Below the pieces are notes generated by a model. That model was given only the letters and a program-made list of their open reading frames with translations. It did not search any database and had not been told where the DNA came from. Positions 1-11,873 of a DNA stretch of 64,000 bases are shown in pieces. The stretch's first letter is position 1; every line of letters begins with the position of its first letter. Source of the stretch: Geosiphon pyriformis (Eukaryota; Glomeromycota; Glomeromycetes; Archaeosporales; Geosiphonaceae); assembly GCA_016748015.1 (NCBI GenBank), contig JAAOMT010000515.1, positions 118,759 to 182,758 of the forward strand. The letters are read 5' to 3'. The position numbers were made by a program, and so were the translations under genes.

Positions 1-288
1 CCCAGAAGGTTATACTTCGTGGGGCACCATTTTAGGGTGCTATCAAATTCTGAACACAATTAAGGTAAGTATGATTAATTACGTAGATATTATCTGCACA
101 TTATAATTAATCGTGATGTATTTGTTCAGGTTATTGTTGATAAGGGAGCTGTTCATTATCAGTCTGCCATAAGAAAGAATGTCAACCAGACAAAATCTGG
201 GAAGATAAAAATGACCAAGCCGATGTTTCATAGTCCGATGAAGGTACCAATTGGTAAAAACCCTGACGATCGCAAGTATAAAAAATAG
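1..288 (+). CDS. 3' end of an unrecognised protein-coding gene (partial, two exons)
   Basis: The window opens inside a gene. An open frame from base 2 to 64 reads PEGYTSWGTILGCYQILNTIK, then a GTAAGT donor at 65, an acceptor TTCAG ending at 129, and a last exon 130-288 stopping at TAG. The joined frame is phase 0 and gives 74 visible C-terminal residues. The tail is basic and rich in Lys, Asn and Pro (VPIGKNPDDRKYKK), suggesting an exposed or disordered end. I do not recognise the family, and the N-terminal bulk lies outside the window. The splice sites and the clear codon-like composition against very AT-rich flanks are the evidence that it is real. Confidence 0.6.
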
Positions 289-574
289 ACCTTTATTCTA
301 TGCAATGTATCTAATATGTACTTAATCTTAGCTTTTTATTAAAAGCATTGTAAAAAATTTGTACGCTCATATTAAAAAAATAAAATTGTATATATGTTGG
401 ACAAAATAAACATTCAATTAATAATGTTAATTCAATTGATAACAATGTAATTAAACATGATTTAAATTTTAAATATGTATAATATTTCATTTAATATTTC
501 GTAATATTTGAACTACAAAAATATTTTCTTAATTATAAATAAATTGATTTTTTTATGTTATCATCCAAATGCAA

Positions 575-790
575 AGGGATGGGAAAGTTCAATTCAATTT
601 AGGTATGATCTTGCATGACGAATGTAAATTCAGCGTCCTTCTGGCTTCAAAAAGCGGCTGGAAAGCTTATTTAGAAGCTGAAATGTTTTTAGTGAGTATT
701 GAACGGAACATAAAGAATAATAATAAATATCAAGCTATAAGACTACTTGGGATGAAGCGTATGACCATTTTTGAGCCCCGGGAATGAATT
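575..790 (+). pseudogene. Degenerate Sel1-repeat gene fragment, inverted copy of the gene at 11874-12813
   Basis: The reading frame here carries LGMIL, a block coding for lasKSGWKAYLEAE, then VSIERNIKNNNKYQAIRLL. These match in order LGMILL, LQKAAENACLKAE and ASIEQRMKNDNHQAIKLL near the C terminus of the Sel1 protein encoded on the opposite strand at 11874-12098. At DNA level the run around 636-656 (ccttctggcttcaaaaagcg) is identical to the reverse complement near 12060. The N-terminal Sel1 repeats are absent. The end is shortened: the paralog's last helix is replaced by a few residues before an equivalent PRE/PRK-stop. It is therefore a truncated, decayed copy, not a functional gene. Similarity continues downstream (see the inverted duplication entry). 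Confidence 0.75.
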
Positions 791-1660
791 CAATTTTTTT
801 TAAGCTTTTCAAAGGATATATTTTGAGATTTCCAAATTATAAATTGAATAAAGTGGAAGAATCCCCGATGAACTTTTTCAATTTGTCTTAAGCAATTTTA
901 TATAAATGTTATATAGAACAAAATTGATTATTAATATTATAATCATATTTCAAACGAAATAAAATTTAGGACTTAAAATTCCTTTAAAAGAAATCCTATA
1001 TAATGTGCTTTCCTGCCACAAAATAATTGTTGCTTGAACTCTAGCCTAAATCAAAAGAGTAGAGTGCGACTAAAAATGAATCATCTTTTTTATAAACTTC
1101 TCAGAAATTATAGAATATCGAAGCAACAGTTCTTTGTATATGCTATGTAAATCTTCAGGGATTAAAATAAATAAAATAATAAGCAGTATAAAAAATTGGC
1201 ACTTTTATTCAGATAAAACGAATAAACAGCATATTGGAAAATGTACTTGTGAAACATAGCTTAATTATGATTTTCTTATTAACGAGACGAGAAAACTCAT
1301 TTTATAGTTTTGGACGATATATATATAAATTTTACTGTAAGATGAATGAAATTATAGTATATTTTTAAATTAATGAAATGAGCAATTTTAAATTAATGAC
1401 ATAAAAATGGCAAGAATTCTCCACAATTTTGATTGAGGGAGTATTAACTTTTATTATCAGAAAAATGGTTTCTGCATTTAACGAGAGTGCAAAAAATCTT
1501 TCTTGCTTTATCATTATTAAAAAAACTATGTGAGAATATTCTTAAATTTGTTAATGATTAAAACTTTTTCATAAAAGCCAATTATTCGATACAAAGCTTC
1601 AGAATAATTGATTATAAAAAATATGAATGTGAAATTATTTCAACTTTTATAATCTTTCAA
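575..1660. repeat. Arm 1 of a diverged inverted segmental duplication (partner about 10860-12105)
   Basis: Blocks in this stretch match the reverse complement of 10860-12105 in colinear order: 600-790 with about 12085-11870 (Sel1 C terminus); 965-1095 with about 11535-11400 (both carry actctag, aaatcaaaa and gagtgcgacta); 1130-1150 with about 11345-11325 (both tgtatatgctatgta); 1570-1620 with about 10985-10930 (cttcagaataattgattgta-like, ttcataaaagcc); and 1640-1665 with about 10885-10865 (ctttcaaaagatt). The stretches between are diverged. No other gene is seen in 790-1660. Confidence 0.7.
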
Positions 1661-2728
1661 AAGATTTTTCAACAGAACTCATAAATGTCTAAATTGGAGT
1701 GTGGAAAATAAACTGCAAATTTCAATTACTCGAGAAGTTTTCTCAATAATCATTTATTAAACATACAAGTTAAATGATTGCATGATAAGATTTGTGGATC
1801 CTCTGAAATAATGAATATGTAATATCAAATATATGTTTCATCAAATCTAAGCTGACATTTTTTAGCAAGGAAAAATTTTTCCAATTTTTAAGAACTTGGA
1901 TTTTCCATTTTAAAACTTCTAGCCTCAAAAATAGATCAATTATAATTTGATGGTTAATTTTCAAAATATGAAAAATGGTCAATTGATTAATTTTGTGAAC
2001 CAATATTTACTCAATTTTTCAACAAAGAATTCTTTCCATTTTGACAATTTTTGTAGAATTCCATCAAGAAATCAATCAAAATCTTGACAAAAGGTGGCTT
2101 ACAAGATGAATTCTACATATCCCTAATTATTAAGGAGATTATGCTTAAGTTTGGTTTCACAAATTAAAATAAACCTTTTTAGCGATGACCAAATATTTAG
2201 CTTTTAATAGGGATAGTGGATTGTTTTGAACAAGATGATGTACAGTTATGATTTTTAATTAGTTGCACGATAGAACTTGAAATCTTTTAAGCGGTTTTTA
2301 ATGATTATAGATGGATGTATTGACAGTTTTTTGTAACCCTGGAATGGAATGAAAGAGCATTCTCAAAAATCCTAATTTAGAGATCGAAATAAAGCGATGC
2401 TTGTCATAGTACCCATTTAGATGTCAAGTTCTCTACGAAAGGTTCCATGACTTAACCTTTCAAATAATAAAGGTTATGATCATTCAAATCAAACAAAGAC
2501 GTGATAAACCAAGACGATTTCTATCACGACTATTGCTGATATGCCTAAAAAGTTTTTAGGATTATAGTTTTAATTTCGGGATGATAAGGATTTAAATTCG
2601 TATTTAACACTATTGATATAATTTAAACAAAATTACAGCAATTAAAGGGTAATTTTCAAAATATCTTCTTTCAACACCGAGTAGTCAATTCCAAATTAAT
2701 TGAAGAAAATCATACGAGTAGGATTCTT
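791..2728. other. Gene-free AT-rich stretch
   Basis: The first half is the non-coding part of the inverted duplication. From 1660 to 2728 I see only AT-rich sequence. A 77-codon open frame on the minus strand (1770-2003) has low-complexity I/L/K/N composition, no splice context and no recognisable motif, so it is not called. Confidence 0.6.
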
Positions 2729-4035
2729 TTAAACAGGACAACGACCCATTTCGTATCCGAGATAAGGTCCATTGTGTGACTCCATAAGACCAAGTGACAT
2801 AAAGCTATTATTGCACTCCTGTTTAAGTTCAAGAAATATTTTAATGATTTATATTAACTAATAATTGACTAAGAAATAGTTACCTTGTTTTCGGTAATTT
2901 CACCAGTTCGCTCATTCAAAATGGTACCTTCGCATTTATAAATTCTATCTTGACCAGCGCAATCACAATCTTCCGAAATCCAATATTCCTCAATGTGATG
3001 TACTAATTCTATATCACCACCAATTAATGGCAATCTTGGCAAAAAATCATTGCCATTTGTCACTCGAAATACTTGAAGATTTTTTCTTGTTAATCTGTTG
3101 ATTGATTTGGCGAATTCCACATCGCCAATTTTTGGTTGTCCAAATGTGAAAACCCTGATTTCTGCCTTGATGGAGGTTTCCGAAAGTTCTTTTGCAGCAA
3201 GCACAGCATATACTGTGGGGGGGGGGGGGAGGGGGGGATGTTATAGAATTAATGGCGAAGAAAATTTTATGTCTCTAACCCAAATACAAAATTAAGACTA
3301 CTCAAATCATTTAACAAAAATGGCCGTTGAAAGTTTAATCACATACCACCACTTACGCCATGTCCGATTAAATTAATTTTGGGTCTGAAGATGCCACTTG
3401 TTTGGATTGTAATGACTGCTTCCCGTAGAGCATTCAAAACAGTGGTGCTTGCTAAACGCCAAGAAATAAACTCAGAATCAATTAGCGAAGGGTCGTTTGT
3501 ATAAAATGCTTGTAGAACAGGCTCTCTTTCATAATAATCTTGCCGAGAAAGTTGTAGCACATTAAAATAGTAATTGATTTCTTCATTTTTTATTTCGATT
3601 TTCGCTGAGAATTTTGAATAAAAGAAAATGACTTTTAGTAAATTAATTTTTACTAACAAATTCCATGAATTGAAACACACCCTTAATCCCAGAGTCTATG
3701 CCAACCGTATCTTTTTTAAGAAGGCAGTAAGATAATTGTGCATACTTAGCCGCACTTGACAACATCTCAAAGATCGAAGGGTTCTCCCTCCGAGTTAACA
3801 AAATTTTTTTTCCACCACCACTATCGGCTGCGACTCGTTTGATGATTGTGGAATTTAAAAATGATTTTTGCTGGTTGATATAGTATTTTTGATTAGAGTA
3901 TATTGAATTTTCTGAATTAAAGGAAGTTTTTACAGGTGAGACATTTTGTAGTGATTTCCAAATAATTGTGAGAATTATCAAGTTAGTGAATATAAGCCAG
4001 ATACGCCAATGTTTTTCTTTTTCCTGCAGGCTCAT
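2729..4035 (-). CDS. Class-3 lipase-fold membrane-anchored protein lacking the nucleophile serine (copy 1)
   Basis: Four exons on the minus strand: 4035-3681, 3604-3347, 3212-2884 and 2818-2729, 343 aa, with phases agreeing at every junction. Residues about 10-30 are a hydrophobic signal anchor (IWLIFTNLIILTIIW). The lipase-3 fold is recognisable from AAKYAQLSYC, then the nucleophile elbow, FTFGQPKIGD, VFRVTNGNDFLPRLP, HHIEEYWI and a C-terminal tail with HNGPYLGYEMGRC. The elbow, usually GHSLGGA, reads GHGVSGV, so residue 201 is Gly instead of Ser. Asp259 and His275 of the triad remain. The RGT strand near the oxyanion hole is also not recognisable. This points to a lipase pseudoenzyme or a non-catalytic role. 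The start at 4035 is preferred over upstream in-frame ATGs because it parallels the paralog at 24549-25980. A C-rich run serves as the polypyrimidine tract of intron 3. Confidence 0.82.
3218..3238. repeat. Poly-G run (poly-C polypyrimidine tract of a splice acceptor)
   Basis: Plus strand carries a run of about 12-14 G, one A, then seven G. On the coding strand this is a C tract directly before the CACAG acceptor of the last intron but one of the lipase-like gene. Such a tract is unusual in DNA this AT-rich and is prone to length change. Confidence 0.8.
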
Positions 4036-4965
4036 TTTCCAAAATATAATACAAGTGATTTTCTTTTGAGCAGAGTTTGAGTAAATTTCTATAGAGTGAA
4101 AATTCAAAGGCTTCGAAGAGATTTTAAATTTTAATAGATTTCTAAAAGCTCTATTATGATTTACCCATGTCAATAATAAAAAAAAAACGATCGGTAGAAT
4201 CATAATTTCCATAAGATATATCAATTATAAAGTTTTACATTATTCATTTATGTTATAATGAAAGGACAATTTAAAAAATAATAATAATTAAACCTTTCGA
4301 TTGAAGATATTTAATTTTAAAAATATTTACAGATTTCCTCATTAATATCTAAAGGATCTCTTCACATAAAGAAATAAGATAGGCTCTTGATGCCTAAAGA
4401 ATGATATAAGGGGTGTTATCAGTAAAACATAATTTAAATTTATTTTAGTTTTGTTTGTAAATAGTGTCAAAGAATATTTTGAGTGTTTTGTGGGATGGGA
4501 AATTTTGATAGATGCTGGGTCTTGCAATTTTTAGAATATTCTTAATGAAAAAATATGAACGATTTATCGTTAAATTTTAATCCGAAAATGATTATCCTTA
4601 ATATTTATAGGTAGCAGGGTTTCAACGTCACATTTTAATCCAAGTTTTTTAATCTTTACTAATTTGATTTTCTTTGTTTTTTTTTTTGTTTTTTTTTTGT
4701 TTTTCAAATCCTAGAATTGAAATGATTTGAAAGCCAAGTTTAAGTTTTAATCAATTAATTTTTTAGATCTTTCGATTCTTAGATTCGGTGATTTATTTAG
4801 ATGTCGATCAAAAAGATCTTTTTGATTTTTTGATTTTTTTGAATTTATTTACATAGGGATATATAATTCCTAGTAGTAAGCAAAATTTTACATATTGCAG
4901 TAACCAAAAAAAGAATCAAAACAACCAGATCATTAAAACGTTCCACCTTTGTTCCCTGGCTTTCA
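4036..4965. other. Intergenic stretch without a gene
   Basis: AT-rich, with long T runs on the plus strand at 4670-4705 and repeated gatctttttgatt-like motifs near 4790-4840. A 61-codon open frame (4342-4527, minus) shows no coding character. The stretch between the lipase-like gene start (4035) and about 4240 is its likely promoter; no clear element can be named. Confidence 0.5.
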
Positions 4966-5370
4966 TCATCCAAGAAAAACCGTTTGATCTGAGGCTTCAT
5001 TATTCGAAGATTCCAGAGCATTTCCTTGATTATTTACTAATTCAAGGTTATCACTGTTTAAACCCTGGACTGCCTTATTCAATTGGGAATTTTCTGTTGA
5101 AACCAAAGCACCAAGAGCTGAACCGGAAGATGGATTATTAAAAAGAGTTTTGGCAACTTCAGAATTTTCGGTATTTTCTAATTGATTAAGGCGTGCTGAG
5201 GTCAAAGCCTGGTTATTTGTGTTTGCGATCCCTAAATTGTTGTTTTTTTCATTTTGAGCCGTGTTAACCAAAGATCGTAAAAAAATGGTATAAGTAGGAG
5301 TGGACTTGTTGACTGGGACTAGAGCCATCAAGATCGTTACAAAGATAAAGAAAGTGGTTGGTGACATCAT
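4966..5370 (-). CDS. Small secreted Asn/Ser-rich protein, candidate effector
   Basis: Single-exon frame of 134 aa if translation starts at the ATG at 5370 (MMSPTTFFIFVTILMALVP). The frame stays open upstream to 5532, but those extra residues are low-complexity K/N/I-rich sequence, and starting at 5370 puts a textbook signal peptide at the N terminus: a hydrophobic core at residues 6-18 with likely cleavage near residues 22-24. The mature part has no cysteine and is rich in N, S, L, A and E. It has a loose internal repeat: NNQALTSARLNQLENTENSE resembles LVNNQGNALESSNNEAS. No transmembrane helix follows the signal. No family is recognised. Small secreted proteins of this kind are often considered effectors in plant-associated fungi, but that role is inference here. 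Confidence 0.6.
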   Translation of the reverse strand: MMSPTTFFIFVTILMALVPVNKSTPTYTIFLRSLVNTAQNEKNNNLGIANTNNQALTSARLNQLENTENSEVAKTLFNNPSSGSALGALVSTENSQLNKAVQGLNSDNLELVNNQGNALESSNNEASDQTVFLG

Positions 5371-6507
5371 GAAATTGGTCTTGAGCTTTAAAAAAAATTG
5401 TAGAAAAAGATGTATCAAATTAATCTGATCGTAAATTATTATTTTTTTGTTAATTTTTTGAGGGCTTAAAATATTATTTTTTGGTTTTTTTTTTGGTTTT
5501 GAATTAAAAAGAAAACAAGTACGAAGGAGCAAGGAATTTATACAAGTTTTTCCAAATCATCTATGGTCAAAGAAAGCTTTTGAAACATAACTTAATTGAA
5601 AGATTGATGAAATCAATTTAAAAATTTAGTTTTCTTAAATGATTTGAATCAGAATAGATCATAATCAAAGCATATCATTGATATCGAGATTCTTTCGGGT
5701 TTGAAATTGGGTAAAAAAATTTCAAAGTGATAAAAATTTGAGTCAAAAGATTTAAAAGTTTTAAATATTTTTTAAATTTTGAAAAGCTTGAAAAATAAAA
5801 ATCTCTAATTTAATCTTTTAATTTCCCATATAAAACTGAAGATTTTAATAAAAATTAAAAAATTTAAATATTAACTCTTTGATGATTTATTTCTGAGTTA
5901 ATCTTGCTAAAAATTATAATAAGTAACCGAGGATGAAGAAAATATTTTCATATATTTCCAAAAAATATAAATGATTATTTTAAATTAAAAACATCATATA
6001 TATGTATATATTGACATTATAATCACAAATATTTCTATCTAATTTTAAATTACAAAGAATATTATTCAAATAATTAAACTGAGAAAAGAGATTTTTAGGA
6101 TATATATATATATTTTTTTGTCTATCGAAATTGAAAAACTTGTTTACATGAAAAATAATTTTAATTTCTTAGTGATTGTGTAGTAATAACGTGAACATAT
6201 TCATGCTCTCTAAATTAATTTGCCCTACATCCTTGTTTTCAGAAATTTGACAAACCTTGATGAAAATGAAAAAGCTAATCTTCGAAATGAAAAGTGATTT
6301 TAAATTCATCTGATGCGACAAATTTCTTTAAAAAAAATATATATTATAGAAAATTATATGATCTAAACTTTTGAGGCCACAAAAAAAATATAAATAAATC
6401 AATATTATTATTGTGTATTAAAAGGTTTATTTAAAACATGAATCTACTACACTCTAAAAAATTAAAAGAAGTCTTTATTAGATTAACTGAAAATTTATTT
6501 TATATCT
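5371..6507. other. Intergenic AT-rich stretch without a gene
   Basis: Nothing coding is visible on either strand. There are poly-A/T tracts and short AT dinucleotide runs near 5998-6010 and 6100-6112. Confidence 0.5.
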
Positions 6508-6834
6508 CTATTTTAATGCTTCAGTGTTCCCATTTTTACACACTTCACCATCTTTCAAACAGTTTATCTCCTTTTTCGCCTTCGCTTCAGCTACCTTTCT
6601 TCTATTTTCCTCGAGAGCGGATTTTACATGTCTTGCATGTCGACTTAACCAGGTTGAGATTAAAACTAATTCACGTAAATCTTCCTCATGATTTAGATGC
6701 CGAAGTTTTGTGTAAGAAAGTTCACATATATATCTAAAACTTATGTTTTTTTTTGAAGTTTGGGTTTGAACTAGAATGTCTTCATTAATTAGAATGTTAT
6801 TTTTATCCCCAATTTCTTTATTATATCCCGTCAT
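6508..6834 (-). CDS. Small basic protein, possibly SERTA-like
   Basis: Uninterrupted 108-aa frame with better codon character than its flanks. Residues about 38-66 read ELSYTKLRHL, then EEDLRELVLISTWLSRH. This spacing resembles the SERTA domain of transcriptional co-regulators (a hydrophobic-S-x-x-KL motif followed by LR-x-x-VLI-x-x-L). After it comes a predicted charged helix (ALEENRRKVAEAKAKKEI) that could act in dimerisation or nuclear localisation. The SERTA match is by eye and weak; it could equally be an unrelated helical protein or one exon of a longer gene. A plus-strand frame over the same bases (6438-6737) is a shadow. Confidence 0.5.
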   Translation of the reverse strand: MTGYNKEIGDKNNILINEDILVQTQTSKKNISFRYICELSYTKLRHLNHEEDLRELVLISTWLSRHARHVKSALEENRRKVAEAKAKKEINCLKDGEVCKNGNTEALK

Positions 6835-7576
6835 TTGTGTAAAAATTAAAGGTAAATAGATGCAAAGTTTAAAGTATGAACTGCAGCTGGGGGTGTTGAG
6901 ATATAATTAACAAGTTATTTAAAAATTTTGATTTTTCTTTTAGAATGTACTTTTAATGGACCTTTTTATATTATATATAAATCATTTTTTTAAATTGCTC
7001 TCTGTAGTAAATAATAAAAAAAACCTTATTCTGATTAATTTTTTTTCATTGAATGATTTCTTGATTATTTCGTAAAATCATCGTGATGATATCACAATAT
7101 TATTCAGTGATATCGCAATTGATAGGAAAGATTTCAAAAATTATTTATTACATTGATAATTATCAGGATCTTTGACATATAACTTCAAGAAGTCTGATTT
7201 CTCAGTCACTTATTTGGATAAATCTCTTGCTTTTATTGGGTAATTAAAAGCTTTTAACATTGGAAATTTCTTTTTTTTTTTCTTTTTTTTTTTTTTTTGA
7301 AATTTGCCATTTGTCCTCCCCTAATTCATTAAAGCGTCTTTTATATGTAAAACAATTACATTGATTTTTTTTATTTGGAGTTTTTCGATTGGATTCTTTT
7401 ACTCAAATATTGTGTAAACCATCTGAATCAAATTGGAATAGTGAACATAGATGATAACATGAAATGTATTGTGAATCTAAAAGCAAAAATTTTATGTTGT
7501 GTGAAGCAAATTCCCAAATGCTGCGAAACAACTCTACTGATTATTACATTCCTAAAAAATCCATTGAAAATTGAAA

Positions 7577-7603
7577 TGATTTGATTTGATTTGATTTGAT
7601 TTG
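7577..7603. repeat. (TTTGA)n microsatellite
   Basis: About five tandem ttgat/tttga units, visible directly. Confidence 0.9.
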
Positions 7604-7946
7604 GAAAAATATTAAATTTCAACAAAATTTATTTAACCTTTGTTCAACGTCCCCGTTATAATTTCAAGAAATCTTTCATCGTATTCACATTATCGAAATG
7701 TGTTACTTGATAAATGAAAAGCTTTTTTTTTGATTATTTGGTGATTGGCTTTTTTGGCAAATTCTACATTGCCCAATTTGTGTCTGTTCAAATTTTATGA
7801 CGCCATCAAATCGGTTTTAAATAGATAGAAGGTCATTTAATACGGGAAATATAAAAAAAGAAAGACAAATTTTTTTAGAAAAGATTTCTAAAAATTTATT
7901 AAAAATTATAATTTTTTTTAATATTTGCTCGAAAACAATCGTTTAA

Positions 7947-7966
7947 TGTGTGTGTGTGTGTGTGTG
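7947..7966. repeat. (TG)10 microsatellite
   Basis: Uninterrupted tg dinucleotides. Confidence 0.95.
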
Positions 7967-9086
7967 AGGGATTTCATTTAGTCAAGTTCAAAGCTCAATA
8001 ATAACCAATGAAAACTATGTTAATTTTGATTTATAAAAGCCTTGAGGTATAGCCAATACATCTTAAATGTTGGATTAACTATTAAAATAATATGCATATA
8101 AAAATATTAGTATCAAATCACAAGAATAAATGAAATATCCCTTCATAATTGTAAAGAGCTTCAGTCTCATGATCAATACTTTAATGTAAAAAATAGATTT
8201 TATTATAATAGTTTTGAATAGGAAGCTCTTAGAATTCTAAATCTGAAAAAGAGCATCTAAACTTTTTCAAATTTATTTACAGAGACTAAACATAAAAAAA
8301 GGTCACAGGAAATTATTTAAATTTTTCCGAAAAAAAAACAAAAAGTTTCACAAATTCCCGGGAATCTCCTTTATTTCATAACCAAAGTTGTTATTTGATG
8401 GTACATTCAATTAATTGCTCAAAAAGCATAAGCACATGTCACCATTGAATGGTCCTTTATTTATTGAAAAAATAATTAACTCGAGTATATCAGAGAAACA
8501 ATTATCACCTTTTCACTGCACCATATAATTTTAGTCATCGTCTTTAATTGAAGGATTAATTCAAAAAAAAAATGTGAATTTTTGTTTCTTTTCATAGATA
8601 TATAGAGAAATACTTTTTTAAAAAAAAATAGTTTCCAAAAAATTAAATTTTTATATCAAACATAAAACAACTACAAAGTCCCAAGTCTTTCGTTATATGA
8701 AATCCCAAGTGACTGGAATTTAACGAAAAAAAAATATCTGAAATACAATTCATAAATCCTTGAGAAATTCACAATCATTGATCTGGTTGTTACATAATTT
8801 AAATTATCACCTGATGGGCTATACAAATCAAATTAGATATTGGATAACGAAATTAGCATCGCTTATATGCCTCATTCAAGTAACTAATTTGATGATTAAT
8901 TGAAAAATGTTGGTTTATCTGCTTTTGAGGGAATAAACATTATCGCATGCATGCACACGAGGTCAGATTTATTTGAAAAGTTCCCAGAAAAATTTTCAAT
9001 TTGGAATTATGGATAATTCCGAAAGACTTGGTGTTGGATATTGTTCAATGGAGCTATCGAAAAAGCTTGAGTAAAAGAAATTTATT

Positions 9087-10063
9087 TCAATGTCGAAAAT
9101 TTGTAAATCGTTGTTGTTTACTAAAGAATTTTTTGTTGTTGTTGTTCTTGTCAATAGCTTGAACATAAGGAATACTTTTCATAAAAAATTCAACTTGAAT
9201 TTTTTTGCCTTGAGAATCCATCCATGCATATATCGTAAATACGCCAAAATAATACGCGCCAAAGCTTGCAAGAATATGCCACAATGCATGAAATTGTGGA
9301 TTGAAAGGAAGAAATGAATCTTTTCCACCATTTAGATACTCACAAGCATATTGTTCAGTTATCCAAAGAGAAAATGCAAATAAGTATGCAAAGAGACCAC
9401 ATTTGAAAAGATACTTCATTGCTGCTCTAGAATTTTTTTGGTTGAGATAGAGCCGTATCATCAGGAACACAGCTGAGATTTGTAAAATTGCAAATGAACA
9501 TCGAAACAAAATTGCTTGAAGATTCCCTTTCGTCAGCGTTGACGCTGCTGTAGTTGTTATGAAGAGAACAGTTTGAGTTATCAGAAGCCAGTTACCCTGC
9601 AAACCATAATTTGCCTCGAAAAGTGGATGCAGTAGAATTGAGGCTGAAAAAAGCATTGGAACCTAAAAAAAGGAATAATATAATGAATCAGAAATTTTAA
9701 TTTTAATTCAGTTCAACTGCTCTTTTAAAAAAATCTTAATACCTCATCAAGTGTTTGCATTTCTTTTGTTAATGTTCCATGAAACAAGAAACTCCCAATA
9801 CCAACAACTGTTAACAAACGAAACCCGAGTCGTAGACGAGGATTGTGATTTGCGTTAATTTTCAATCCAACTTCACCCATTATTATAATTGCGATGCTGG
9901 ACATGGTATTCCAAAACCTGCAAAGTGAAAGTAAGCAGAATAAATATGGTTCTTAAAATTGATCGTGTTCAATACCAAAAACTTACTCAGCAATGTAATA
10001 TGAATAGACATAGTTCGACTCGCACCAATCTACAGAACTAGTTGTTGGCCAAAATCCCTTCAT
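9087..10063 (-). CDS. Alkaline ceramidase (YPC1/YDC1/ACER family)
   Basis: Three exons: 10063-9987, 9917-9743 and 9662-9087, giving 275 aa, a normal length for the family. This ER/Golgi multipass enzyme hydrolyses ceramide or phytoceramide to sphingoid base and fatty acid. The N terminus carries the family signature (VDWCESNYVYSYYIAEFWNT) restored across intron 1, and the next block (GIGSFLFHGTLTKEMQTLDE) leads across intron 2 into PMLFSA. The active-site residues are all present with the spacing known from human ACER3: Ser68, His72 and Asp83, then His209 and His213 in HALWH. About seven hydrophobic helices fill the rest. The C terminus is Asn/Lys-rich. Yeast has the two paralogs YPC1 and YDC1, and substrate preference cannot be read from the sequence. 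Confidence 0.95.
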
Positions 10064-11873
10064 TTATTAGTAAAAATTTTTTTCTTTTAAAAAAAATTGT
10101 TGGAGAAAGATATTCTATGATTAAATTCCCAAAAATAAAAATACCAAAGTCTCAAAATATTCTGCTCTCCCAAAGCCATTTTATCAGAATTATTCAAATA
10201 AGTATGACACTGGAAATAATATGATTACATGAGACACAATTGCATATCTTTTGTTAGAAATTAAGGATTCACTCAGTACACATTAACTTTTACTTGAAAT
10301 ATTATTCATTTCCAATTAAGGATACAACCGTTTTTGGAAGTATAATCGGGTATTGACCCTCATTTAAAGATTAAACTCTTAAGCTATTTAGATACCTTCA
10401 AGGAATTAAATGCTTTGGACTGACCCTCTAAATTGTTTTTTAAAGTAATTAAAATGGAGGCCTGGGATAACTTTTTAACGTAATCGGGATGAAAAATCAT
10501 TTTTTCTGAATAGAAAAAGAGTTTATCAATTTTTACATTGTTTAAAGTTATCCCGCTGATCAGAACAAAATAATTTTTTTTTTATGACAAAGTAATCATG
10601 GGATAACTTTTTAAGAGTGAGTTTTAAAATTTGAGAAAAATTTTTTACTCCCCTATTATTTCATATTTATTTTGTCTATAGATTATTCAAACATTGGATC
10701 CATAAATTTCATCATCATGCAATCATTAAAAAAGTCTAAAAGCTTACAATCGATCTTTTCTTCCTTTGAGTGAACAATAAAATTTGCAATTTATTTTCCC
10801 TACTCCTTTTTAATTATCTATATTTTTTCTCAATTTCCAATTTGGTTATTTAAAAGTTCTATGCGGAAATCTTTTGAAAGATCATAAAAATTGAAATAAT
10901 GATAACATAATTACTTTGTTCACATCTTTTTACAATCAATTATTCTGAAGCTTGTATTGAATAATCGGGCTTTTATGAAAAAAAATTCAATCTTACATAT
11001 TTTTATTAATAAGATAAATTTTCTGTCTGTTTTTAAGGGATCAATTTAAAATTGGTAAATTTCATTAATTTTCTAACAATTTCCAGATTAAAAATTTCAT
11101 GTGTCATCATCATAAAACTATAAAAGCTATATCTCGAACATTCTATTAATAGGTTTGTACTATCGTTTATTCATTTACAATTTACATTAGGACAAAGTGA
11201 TCCTGGGTGTCAATTTCTAAAGCCAAAACTTTTCTAGTAAAAATCTTTTTTAATTTTTACAATATCATCACATTACTTTTTACTTTACTAAATCTTTTTC
11301 CAATCTAATTTCCAAAGATGTATATACATAGCATATACAAGGTACCGCCAGTTCGAGATGAAAGGATATTTTATAATCCTGAGGAAGATATTTGCGGTTT
11401 CAATAAAAAAGAATAATTCGTTTGTAGTCGCACTCTCCTATTTTGATTTAAATTAATAAAATTTAGACTAGAGTCCAAGTAATAATACTATTTGTAGGAG
11501 AAATTTCTTTTAAGAAAGTTTCGAATCCTGAATTTTATCTCATTTAGGGATATAGTTATAGAATCAATATTTAATTTTTATGTCTGATATTTTATCTCAC
11601 ATTGTTTATTTTTAATTGCGATTTTTACACAAATCAAGACTACTTTTCTGAGAAGCTTTTTACAAAACAGAATGACAGTGACTATCGTATAACAACCATT
11701 TTATTCCTCAAAAGATTTCAAAGAATTGAATATTCAAAAACTTATTCGAGCGTTTAGATAAACAGGAATTTATCAAAGGTTAGATTCATTTTCAGTTAAA
11801 TATTAATACAAATTGAATTTGTAAATTCATGAAAATTGAAAAATCTCAACAGGTATGCTAAAAAAAGTTGAAT
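10064..11873. other. Intergenic, mostly non-coding arm of the inverted duplication
   Basis: Upstream of the ceramidase gene and downstream of the Sel1 gene. A 60-codon plus-strand frame (10042-10224) overlaps the ceramidase start and is a shadow. From 10860 onward the DNA is arm 2 of the inverted duplication. No gene is seen. Confidence 0.6.

Larger units (their letters stand above)
6835..9086. other. 2.2-kb gene-free stretch with several simple repeats
   Basis: Contains T-rich runs at 7268-7300, a TTTGA pentanucleotide repeat near 7577-7603, and a (TG)n run at 7947-7966. Open frames of 65-69 codons at 7375-7625 overlap each other on both strands and lack any recognisable motif. No gene is supported. 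Confidence 0.6.

Noticed and set aside
1770-2003. 77-codon minus-strand open frame
   Set aside because: Low-complexity I/L/K/N-rich composition expected by chance in AT-rich DNA; no motif or splice context.
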